A DNA stretch of 9,315 nt, taken from positions 21,750 through 31,064 of the forward strand of contig VBLD01000106.1 in the NCBI GenBank assembly GCA_005879205.1. Reading direction: 5' to 3'. The DNA is from Deltaproteobacteria bacterium. GTDB taxonomy: Bacteria; Desulfobacterota; Binatia; DP-6. Positions within the stretch are counted from its first letter, which is position 1, and every line of letters begins with the position of its first letter. The position numbers and the translations under genes are program-made. Positions 1-5,395 of this stretch are shown piece after piece. Below the pieces are notes generated by a model that did not search any database, had not been told where the DNA came from, and was given only the letters and a program-made list of their open reading frames with translations.

Positions 1-2
1 AC

Positions 3-848
3 GGACCGACGCCGGCGCTCGGCTTCACCGCCACGGTTCCCCAGACGGGAAGCTGCGAGGTGGGCTCGGCGGGTACCTGCCACGTGGTGCCGCTCGGCGG
101 GCTCTTACCGGGCACGCGTTACTACTATCGCCTGCGCACCAACGGCACCGTCGTCCAGGACACCGGCCCGAGCGGTCCATACTTCACGACGCTCAGGACG
201 CCGCTCGACCCGAGCGACCTGTTCTTCACGGTCGTCGGCGACTGGGGCGGCGCCACGTCGCAGGAGCAGAACGTCGCGTCGCTTCAGGACGCGGCCGATC
301 CGCAGATCACGGTCTCCGTGGGCGACAACGCCTACGAATTCGGTACCCAGAGCGAATGGGACAGCAACGCGCTGCCATACTACCAGAACAACTTCCGGCG
401 CATCCCGTTCTTCCCGGCGCTCGGCAACCACGACCTCTATTCCGTCGGTAATCCCAACTGGGCGAGCTCCGCCGAGATCAAGATGTTCCTCCTGCCGCGC
501 AACGGGACGCAGCCCGAGCGCTTCTCGGCGACGCGCACTTCACCGTGCTCGACAGCAACAGCTGCTGCGACGCCACGCAGCTCAGCTGGCTCGCCAACGA
601 CCTCGCGACGACCACGCGCAAGTGGAAGTTCGCCTTCTTCCACCACACGCCGTACTCGTGTGCGAGCGGCTTCTTCTCCAACGGCAGCAACCTCGCGGTC
701 CGGACCAGCTGGGGCCCGCTGTTCGAGCAATACGGCGTCGACATCGTCTTCGACGGCCACGACCACCTCTACGAGCGGTCGGGGTACGTCGACGACTTTC
801 ACGTCGACGGCTCCGGAGGCGGCGACGGCCTCGGCACGTACTACGTGA
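3..848 (+). pseudogene. Purple acid phosphatase-like metallophosphoesterase, N-terminal part (5' partial, frameshifted)
   Basis: The frame is already open at the left edge, so the true start and any signal peptide lie outside the window. Visible first is the end of an Fn3-like purple-acid-phosphatase N-domain (LLPGTRYYYRL, about 105-135). The catalytic metallophosphatase domain follows. Three of its five metal-binding motifs are in this frame: VVGDWGG (Asp at 240-242), GDNAYEFG (Asp at 324-326) and GNHD (423-434). The sequence makes sense up to ERF (516-524). After that this frame reads low-complexity nonsense until a stop at 848, while the homologous sequence (GDAHFTVLDSNS) continues in the -1 frame from about 524-527. 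Purple acid phosphatase relatives usually have a few more residues at this point (ERYYSF-type), so a deletion of 3n+1 bases, either real or an assembly error, fits best. The family hydrolyses phosphate esters outside the cytoplasm. Domain recognition is confident; whether the gene is functional is not. Confidence 0.8.
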
Positions 849-2119
849 TGACCGGCGGCGGCGGGAAGTCCGTCGACAGCCCCGCCGAGCTCACCAACGG
901 CGTGCCCACCGTTGGCGGCAGCTCCTGCTACTGGCTCGCCAGCGGCTGCTTGCGCACGCCGAGCGCGCCGTGGTGCAGCTTTGCGCGCTTCGAGTACACG
1001 TCGGTCCGCATCTCCCTCGACTCGACGCTGACCCTGCAGGCGATCGACGACACCGGCAGCGTCTTCGACTCCTTCTCGATCACCAAGCTGCCGCCCACGA
1101 CCACGACGACGAGCAGCACCACGACCACGTCGACGACCACCACGACGACCACGACGGTGACGACCACGACGACGACCAGCACCACGACGTCGACCACGGC
1201 CACGTCGACGACGACATCGACCACCACCACCGCCACGACGACGACCACCAGCACCATCGCCACGACGACCACCACCACCAGCACCACGACGACGCACGTT
1301 CCGGCGACGACCACCTCGACGTCGACCACGGTGACCACCGCCACCACGACCACGGCGACGACATCGACGTCGACCTCGATCACCACGTCGACGACGAGCA
1401 CGGTGACGACGTCCACCGTGCCACCACCCACCACGACGACGACCACCACGAGCACCAGCACCACCACGACCCTGCCGCCGTGCCCCGACGCCGACGGTGA
1501 CGGGGTCTGCGACGCGAGCGACAACTGCCCCGCCGACCCGAACCCCGATCAGCGGGATGCCGACGGCGACGGCCTCGGCGACGCCTGCGACCCGTGTACG
1601 AACGGCGTCGCGTTGACGAAGGCGAAGGTGACGGTGACCGCGCTCGCGACGCCGCCGGGCGACGACCGCGCGCGGTTCCGCGGCCGCCTCGCCTTGCCGT
1701 TCCCCTTCTCGCCGTCCCTCGACCCGGGGACGAAGGGCGTCCGCATTCTCCTGGACGACTCCACCGGCGCGCGCGTCCTCGACGCCACCATCCCGGGCGG
1801 AGCATACGACTACGCCACGCAGACCGGCTGGAAGGTGAACCCCTCGCGGACCAAGTGGCTCTACGCGAACGGGCTCGGCGGCATCCAGGGTCTCGTGCGG
1901 CTGGTGGTGAAGGCCTCCGCCTCGGTGCCGGGTCAGGTGGACTTCATCGCCCTCGGTCGGAACGGCGCCTATCCCGTCCCGCGCTCCAACATCCCCGTGA
2001 CCGCGCTGTTCACCCTCGACGCGTCCGCGGGACAGTGCGGCGCGGCGACCTTCCCCGGCCCACCGCCCGCCCCGAGCTGCCGTTTCAGCTCGACGGGCAA
2101 CGCGCTCAGCTGCAAGTGA
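545..2119 (+). CDS. Metallophosphoesterase C-terminal half with Thr linker, TSP3 repeats and C-terminal domain
   Basis: This is the continuation of the upstream phosphatase in the other frame; homologous coding begins near 524-527, and 545 is only the first GTG codon. It carries the two remaining metal-binding motifs, FFHHTPYS (His codons at 641-646) and FDGHDHLYER (752-775), and the end of the catalytic fold to about 1090. Next come a Thr/Ser linker (1097-1471) and a thrombospondin type 3 calcium-binding module, with DADGDGVCD and DADGDGLGDACD repeats around DNCPADPNPDQ (1481-1597). A domain of about 170 residues without a family name I recognise completes it, ending in a Cys-containing tail (SCRFSSTGNALSCK). 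The order suggests a cell-surface or secreted enzyme on a stalk. The downstream half is fully open with coherent codon use, which argues for a recent lesion or a sequencing error rather than an old pseudogene. The stop is followed after one base by the next ATG. Confidence 0.85.
   Translation: MLDSNSCCDATQLSWLANDLATTTRKWKFAFFHHTPYSCASGFFSNGSNLAVRTSWGPLFEQYGVDIVFDGHDHLYERSGYVDDFHVDGSGGGDGLGTYYVMTGGGGKSVDSPAELTNGVPTVGGSSCYWLASGCLRTPSAPWCSFARFEYTSVRISLDSTLTLQAIDDTGSVFDSFSITKLPPTTTTTSSTTTTSTTTTTTTTVTTTTTTSTTTSTTATSTTTSTTTTATTTTTSTIATTTTTTSTTTTHVPATTTSTSTTVTTATTTTATTSTSTSITTSTTSTVTTSTVPPPTTTTTTTSTSTTTTLPPCPDADGDGVCDASDNCPADPNPDQRDADGDGLGDACDPCTNGVALTKAKVTVTALATPPGDDRARFRGRLALPFPFSPSLDPGTKGVRILLDDSTGARVLDATIPGGAYDYATQTGWKVNPSRTKWLYANGLGGIQGLVRLVVKASASVPGQVDFIALGRNGAYPVPRSNIPVTALFTLDASAGQCGAATFPGPPPAPSCRFSSTGNALSCK
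1097..1471 (+). repeat. Thr-rich low-complexity linker (ACG/ACC repeat)
   Basis: About 125 codons are almost only Thr with scattered Ser, Val, Ala and Ile, written with ACG and ACC and essentially no ACA or ACT. The tract joins the phosphatase domain to the TSP3 module and probably acts as an extended, possibly O-glycosylated spacer; glycosylation is inference. Because the DNA is a near-repeat of ACS, it keeps several other frames open on both strands, which explains spurious Val-rich and His/Asp-rich reading frames here. It is also a place where reads may collapse in assembly. Confidence 0.9.
1481..1597 (+). other. Thrombospondin type 3 calcium-binding module (protein domain)
   Basis: Two Asp-rich loops of DxDGDG type (DADGDGVCDASDNC and DADGDGLGDACD) flank the NPDQ spacer, with paired Cys residues. 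This is the standard TSP3 pattern, which binds Ca2+ through the Asp side chains and is stabilised by disulfides. It therefore points to an extracytoplasmic location. It sits directly after the Thr linker. Confidence 0.88.
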
Positions 2120-2120
2120 G

Positions 2121-2489
2121 ATGGCCTGGAAGAAGGCGCCGCCGGAGCTGGTGAGCACCTTCGACCGCCTGGTCCCGCCCACGCGCGGCGTCGAGCGGCG
2201 GCAGATGTTTGGCTATCCGGCTGCTTTCGTCGGCGGAAGCATGTTCGCCGGCCTGCACGAGGATCGCTTCGTCCTGCGCCTTGGCGACGACGATCTCGCC
2301 GAGGCGAAGCGGCTCGGCGCCAAGGACTTCGAGCCCATGCCGGGACGCCCGATGAAGGGCTGGATCATCGTTCCCGCCCGGCTGCTCGCCGACGACGGCC
2401 AGGCGCGCGACTGGGTCGAGCGGGCCCGGAGCCACGTCGCAGCGATGCCGCCGAAGGCCAGGAAGAAGGGCGCGACGGGCAAACGCTGA
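2121..2489 (+). CDS. TfoX N-terminal domain protein
   Basis: The protein has 122 aa. Residues about 10-105 match the TfoX/Sxy N-terminal domain, with the typical RRQMFGYPAAFVGGSMFAGL segment, a FVLRL strand, and the MPGRPMKGWIIVP stretch followed by a helix ending in ARSHVA. The C-terminal TfoX domain of true competence regulators is absent and the tail is Lys/Arg-rich (KARKKGATGKR). Stand-alone N-domains of this kind are common and mostly uncharacterised, so a competence role should not be assumed. The ATG lies one base after the TGA of the phosphatase gene, with only a weak purine stretch (AAGTGAG) as ribosome site, so translation probably depends on coupling to the upstream gene. It converges on the Cys-rich gene, 16 bp away. 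Confidence 0.85.
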   Translation: MAWKKAPPELVSTFDRLVPPTRGVERRQMFGYPAAFVGGSMFAGLHEDRFVLRLGDDDLAEAKRLGAKDFEPMPGRPMKGWIIVPARLLADDGQARDWVERARSHVAAMPPKARKKGATGKR

Positions 2490-2491
2490 CA

Positions 2492-2505
2492 GGCCGTCGA
2501 CGGCC
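2492..2505. terminator. Perfect 14-bp palindrome between convergent genes
   Basis: GGCCGTCGACGGCC is its own reverse complement and fills the 16-bp gap between the convergent stops at 2489 and 2506. It could form a short GC hairpin (GGCCG stem, TCGA loop) in either transcript. There is no T-run on either side, so a classical intrinsic terminator is not supported; the position between convergent genes is the main argument. Confidence 0.35.
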
Positions 2506-2790
2506 CTACGGCGTCTTCTTCGCCTTGCCGCAGGGACAGCCGCCGGCGGCGGGCGCCTCGCCGTTCGCGCTCGCGGCCACGGCGGCGGCCTGCGCCTGCT
2601 TGCACGCCGCGGCGCCGCAGCAGCCGCCGCCGGGCATGCATCCCATCTGCTCCGCCGGCTTCGCGTCCGCCGCCGGTGCCGCCGTCTCCGGAGCGGCGGC
2701 CGGCGGACGCTGCTCATCGTCCGCAAACCCCACGGCGCTCGTGCCGAGCACGATCGCGGTCAACACGGCTGCAACGAATGTGCGCTTCAT
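2506..2790 (-). CDS. Small Cys-rich exported protein
   Basis: The protein has 94 aa. The ATG at 2790 is fixed by a near-ideal ribosome site, CGGAGG, placed four bases upstream; the open frame extends further but has no such site. Residues 1-23 are a Sec-type signal peptide (KR, then a hydrophobic core, then AVGFA before DDEQ). The mature part is an Ala/Pro-rich spacer followed by six Cys in clusters: GCMPGGGCC (51, 57, 58), ACK (63) and GCPC (85, 87), ending in a Lys-rich tail. The closely spaced Cys pairs suggest metal binding or disulfides in the periplasm. I do not recognise a named family, and copper or zinc binding would be a guess. It lies downstream of pdxH on the same strand but has its own upstream region with a possible promoter. 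Confidence 0.75.
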   Translation of the reverse strand: MKRTFVAAVLTAIVLGTSAVGFADDEQRPPAAAPETAAPAADAKPAEQMGCMPGGGCCGAAACKQAQAAAVAASANGEAPAAGGCPCGKAKKTP

Positions 2791-2829
2791 CGTTCCTCCG
2801 GGCGCGCTTCGGGCCGCCGCCCCGCCGAC

Positions 2830-2858
2830 TGTTCTGACAGACCGGACCCGGCTGTCAA
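2830..2858 (-). promoter_or_regulatory. Possible promoter and operator dyad of the Cys-rich gene
   Basis: On the minus strand a perfect TTGACA (2853-2858) lies 40-70 bases upstream of the Cys-rich start codon. The matching -10 region at 17 bp (AGAACA, 2830-2835) is poor. The -35 hexamer overlaps one arm of an inverted repeat, TGACAG (2835-2840) and CTGTCA (2852-2857), with 11 bases between the arms, a spacing compatible with a dimeric regulator. This could be an operator over the promoter, or the two signals could coincide by chance. Confidence 0.35.
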
Positions 2859-2860
2859 CT

Positions 2861-2905
2861 GCGAGGCAGTCAGGTGCGAGGCAGTCAGGGTGCGAGGCAG
2901 TCAGG
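2861..2905. repeat. Three direct copies of a 14-bp repeat
   Basis: GCGAGGCAGTCAGG occurs exactly three times, at 2861-2874, 2876-2889 and 2892-2905, separated by one and two bases. The third copy includes the pdxH stop codon (2901-2903, minus strand), so the array starts inside the gene end and runs into the intergenic region. It looks like a small tandem expansion; no protein uses it. Confidence 0.9.
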
Positions 2906-3479
2906 GCTGCAGGAGCGTCCGCGTCCAGCCCCGCCGCGTCCGGACGAAGAGCTCGCGCTCGTGCAGCCGGTGATCGCGGTGGCGCCAGAACTCGATGGCG
3001 TCCGGCACGAGGCGGAACCCCGTCCAGTAGGCCGGCCGCGGCACGTCGTCGGTGGGATGACGGCGCGCGAGCTTCCGCCACGTCGCCACCAGCGACGCGC
3101 GACTCGCGATCGGCGCGCTCTGCGTGGAGGACAGCGCGGCGAGCCGGCTCTCACGCGGGCGCGTCTTCCAGTAGCGATCGACCTCCGCCGGGGCCACGCC
3201 CTCCGTCCGTCCTTCGAGACGGACCTGCTTGCCGATCGCGTCCCAGAAGAGGGCGGCCGACGCGCGCGGGTTTTCCCGCAGCTCGCGACCCTTGCGGCTG
3301 CGCGCGTCGGTGAAGAAGACGAAGCCGTGCTCGTCGGCCTCCTTCAGGAGGACGAAGCGGACCGACGGCCTGCCGGCGGTGTCGGCGGTCGCCAGCGCCA
3401 TTGCCTCGGGCAGCGGCACGCCGGCACGGCGCGCCTCGTCGAACCAGCGGCGGAAGCGACGGAGCGGGTCGTCCGGCAT
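2901..3479 (-). CDS. pdxH: Pyridoxamine 5'-phosphate oxidase
   Basis: The protein has 192 aa and oxidises pyridoxamine or pyridoxine phosphate to pyridoxal 5'-phosphate, using FMN and O2, in the cytoplasm (vitamin B6 synthesis and salvage). The whole length follows the family: N-terminal helix DPLRRFRRWFDEA; FMN-binding RPSVRFVLLK (37-46) and FFTDARSRKGREL (55-67); FWDAIGKQVRLEG (78-90); RYWKTRPRESRLAALSSTQS (102-121); and C-terminal FWRHRDHRLHERELF (164-178). R171 and H173 correspond to the substrate-phosphate residues of the E. coli enzyme. I chose the ATG at 3479 because the family motif starts at once and the length is typical; a GTG at 3545 would add 22 unconserved residues. No strong ribosome site is visible. 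It is transcribed divergently from amidohydrolase A. Confidence 0.93.
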   Translation of the reverse strand: MPDDPLRRFRRWFDEARRAGVPLPEAMALATADTAGRPSVRFVLLKEADEHGFVFFTDARSRKGRELRENPRASAALFWDAIGKQVRLEGRTEGVAPAEVDRYWKTRPRESRLAALSSTQSAPIASRASLVATWRKLARRHPTDDVPRPAYWTGFRLVPDAIEFWRHRDHRLHERELFVRTRRGWTRTLLQP

Positions 3480-3562
3480 CCGGGCACACAGTACGGATCG
3501 AGGCTCGGCAGGGGAAGAGGCGGCTGGTCTCGCCCCGGCGGCCACGCTATGGAGCGGGCGGC
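3480..3562. promoter_or_regulatory. Divergent intergenic region between pdxH and amidohydrolase A
   Basis: These 83 bases separate two genes read in opposite directions and must hold at least the promoter of amidohydrolase A. I see no convincing -35/-10 pair or operator. The only clear signal is GGAG at 3551-3554, eight bases before the ATG at 3563. Confidence 0.4.
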
Positions 3563-4750
3563 ATGCTGGAGCTCGTCATCGATGCCGACGGTCACGTCCT
3601 CGAGCCGCCCGATCTCTGGGAGCGCTACGTCGACCCGGCCTATCGAGGGCGCGCGATCCGCGTACGGCGCGGCGCCGACGGTCGCGATCTGCTCGAGATC
3701 GACGGACGGCCGGCGCGCCTGACGACCCCGGAGATGCTCGGCGGCTTCGGCGGCATGGGCAAGCCGATGGAGGATCTGGCCCGGGCGTGCGTCGCGGGAC
3801 GCTACGCCGAGAGCGCGCCCGCGGCGGCCGTCGACCCGGCTGCGCGCCTGGCCCTCCTCGACCGCGACGGCATCGACGCCGCGATCCTCTACCCGAGCCT
3901 CGGCCTTCAATGGGAGGCCGAGGTATCCGATCCGGCATACGCGCTGGCGCACTGCCGGGCCTACAACCGCTGGATCGAGGAGTTCGCCGCCGGCAGCGGC
4001 GGGCGGCTCGTGCCGATCGCCCACCTCTCGCTCGGCGACCCGCGCGAGGCGGCACTGGAGCTGCGGCGCGCGGTCGGCGCCGGGGCGCGCGGCGGCTTCC
4101 TGCTGCCGTTCACGCTGAGCGGCCTGCCGCACGGCCATCCCGACCACGACCCGCTGTGGGCGGCGGCGGAGGAACTCGACGTCCCGATCGCGATTCACAC
4201 CGGCGTCGACCCGCCCGGCCGGAGCCTGCACCATCGCTTCACGGGCCTCCGCTGGCCGGAGGACGTGCCAGCGGGCATCTGGTATCTCGAGCTCCTCTTC
4301 CCGCAGGCCGTGCAGCAGGCGTTCTCGACCTTCTTCCTCTACGCCACGTTCGATCGCTTCCCGCGGCTCAAGCTGGTCATCCTCGAGTCGGGCGCGAGCT
4401 GGCTCGGCTTCTGGGTCGACCGCATGGATGCGCTCGCGCGCGGACCGCTGCGCGTCACGCTGCCCTTCACCGAGCTGCCGAGCAGCTACGTGCGCCGGCA
4501 GTGCTGGATCTCCGGCGACCCCGACGAGCGGGCCCTGCCGCCGATCATCGCCTACGTCGGCGACGACCGCTTCCTCTGGGCGACGGATTACCCGCACAGC
4601 GACCACGACGCGGGGTACATGGAGGAGCTGCGCGAGCTCGCCGCGGCGCTTCCCGCCGCGAGCCGCATGCGGCTCCTCGGCGAGAATGCGGCGCGACTGT
4701 ACGGGCTTTCCGTCGGCCGAGGCGAACGGTCGCGATCGTCCGATCTTTAG
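3563..4750 (+). CDS. Amidohydrolase family 2 protein A (COG2159, TIM barrel)
   Basis: The protein has 395 aa and is a metal-dependent TIM-barrel protein of the amidohydrolase-2 group, which includes ACMSD-like decarboxylases and related hydrolases. The metal site is visible as DADGH (D7, D9, H11, in place of HxH), IAIHTG (H212), LESGASW (E275) and WATDYPHSD (D342). RRQCWISGDPDER (311-323) is typical of the group. The substrate cannot be read from the sequence; a hydrolase or decarboxylase acting on aromatic or xenobiotic-like compounds is only a family-level expectation. The ATG at 3563 is chosen because GGAG lies eight bases upstream and the DADGH motif must be near the N-terminus; an in-frame upstream extension would run into the divergent pdxH gene. 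Its stop overlaps the stop of the convergent repeat protein. Protein B at 5396-6583 is a clear paralogue of the same length. Confidence 0.9.
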   Translation: MLELVIDADGHVLEPPDLWERYVDPAYRGRAIRVRRGADGRDLLEIDGRPARLTTPEMLGGFGGMGKPMEDLARACVAGRYAESAPAAAVDPAARLALLDRDGIDAAILYPSLGLQWEAEVSDPAYALAHCRAYNRWIEEFAAGSGGRLVPIAHLSLGDPREAALELRRAVGAGARGGFLLPFTLSGLPHGHPDHDPLWAAAEELDVPIAIHTGVDPPGRSLHHRFTGLRWPEDVPAGIWYLELLFPQAVQQAFSTFFLYATFDRFPRLKLVILESGASWLGFWVDRMDALARGPLRVTLPFTELPSSYVRRQCWISGDPDERALPPIIAYVGDDRFLWATDYPHSDHDAGYMEELRELAAALPAASRMRLLGENAARLYGLSVGRGERSRSSDL

Positions 4751-5301
4751 GGGTGGCCGCGCAGCGCCCGGAGCGGCCGTTCGAAGAGGTTGCTGATCCC
4801 CCGGACGTTCAGGAAGGGGATCGACTGCTCGGCGGCGCGATTGTACCAGCCCACCTGGACCACCGTTCCATCCGGATCGTAGTGGTCGAGGTTGTTGAAG
4901 GCGCCGATCTGCACGGCGAGCCGGCCGTTGGAGCCCGCGTAGTTGTACCACCCCGCGACCGAGAGCCCGTTCAGGCGCTCGCCGATCACGTTGGCTCCCC
5001 ACGACAGCGACACGCCGTTGCGCAGGCTGTCGGTCACGTAGTTGTAGACTCCCGACGCGCTCACCCCGGTCAGATCGCCGTCGTTGCCGCTGACGATTCC
5101 CGCCACGCGCATCCCGGCCACATCCCCACCCCCTTCCCCGTCGGCCCGGGCGACCGACGCGAAGAGCCCGCCGATCATCGCCCCCGAGTAGTTGCCACGA
5201 TGCCACTCGGCGATCGCCGACGCCCTCACGCCCTGCGCCTGCTCCGGGCTCGCTTCGGAATCGGTCCAGTGCACCAGGAACGGTACGCCTCCGTATCGCA
5301 T
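4747..5301 (-). CDS. LA_2272-like beta-repeat protein
   Basis: The protein has 184 aa. From residue 63 it carries about six copies of a 16-17-residue unit with the pattern G-h-x-h-x-G-h-x-N: GMRVAGIVSGN (63), GVSASGVYNY (79), GVSLSWGANVI (96), GLSVAGWYNYA (112), LAVQIGAFNN (128) and VVQVGWYN (147). This resembles the LA_2272-type surface repeat described from Leptospira proteins; the match is by eye. Such alternating strands would suit a beta-barrel or beta-solenoid. Odd points are the lack of a signal peptide and the start MRYGGVPFLVHW. The start is nevertheless well fixed by a strong ribosome site (GGGGAGGAGGG just upstream, 5305-5315). The TAA stop overlaps the TAG of amidohydrolase A on the other strand by two bases of each codon. 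The function is unknown. Confidence 0.7.
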   Translation of the reverse strand: MRYGGVPFLVHWTDSEASPEQAQGVRASAIAEWHRGNYSGAMIGGLFASVARADGEGGGDVAGMRVAGIVSGNDGDLTGVSASGVYNYVTDSLRNGVSLSWGANVIGERLNGLSVAGWYNYAGSNGRLAVQIGAFNNLDHYDPDGTVVQVGWYNRAAEQSIPFLNVRGISNLFERPLRALRGHP

Positions 5302-5348
5302 GGTCCCTCCTCCCCGCTGAAGAATGCCATGTTGTCCGACGGTATGCG

Positions 5349-5380
5349 AAGGGGCGGGATCACAATATCCCCCCCCTTTT
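5349..5380 (+). terminator. Hairpin with T-run, likely intrinsic terminator
   Basis: GGGGCGGGAT (5351-5360) pairs with ATCCCCCCCC (5367-5376) around a six-base CACAAT loop. Nine of ten pairs are matched and one is a C-C mismatch. TTTT follows at 5377-5380, and AA at 5349-5350 can extend the stem into it. Read on the plus strand this is a good rho-independent terminator. On the minus strand the same hairpin is followed only by TT, but it sits 16 bases after the stop of amidohydrolase B, so it may stop transcripts from both sides and separate B from the repeat-protein gene. Confidence 0.6.
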
Positions 5381-5395
5381 GAGAGGCCCGTCCGA

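Noticed and set aside
516..531. Programmed -1 ribosomal frameshifting in the phosphatase.
   Set aside because: There is no X-XXY-YYZ slippery heptamer and family residues are missing at the junction, which fits a deletion or assembly error better.
1097..1471. CRISPR or regulatory repeat array in the ACG/ACC tract.
   Set aside because: There are no constant repeats and spacers; the sequence is in-frame Thr coding between two recognisable domains.
928..1524. Val-rich minus-strand frame resembling a membrane protein.
   Set aside because: It is the reverse complement of the Thr-codon tract (GTC/GTG/GTV), not a real hydrophobic protein.
437..2182. Very long open frame on the minus strand opposite the phosphatase, Gly/Arg-rich.
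   Set aside because: It is created by high GC and the ACS repeat on the other strand; it has no domain, and the plus strand carries clear phosphatase motifs.
2506..3081. Longer version of the Cys-rich protein starting inside pdxH.
   Set aside because: The extension is Arg/Ala-rich, reads through the 14-bp repeats and lacks a ribosome site, while the inner ATG has an excellent one and starts a signal peptide.
3229..5382. Open frames of 600-700 codons on both strands over the pdxH to repeat-protein region.
   Set aside because: They are Arg/Ala/Pro-rich with no recognisable motif, and cover genes that match known families in other frames.
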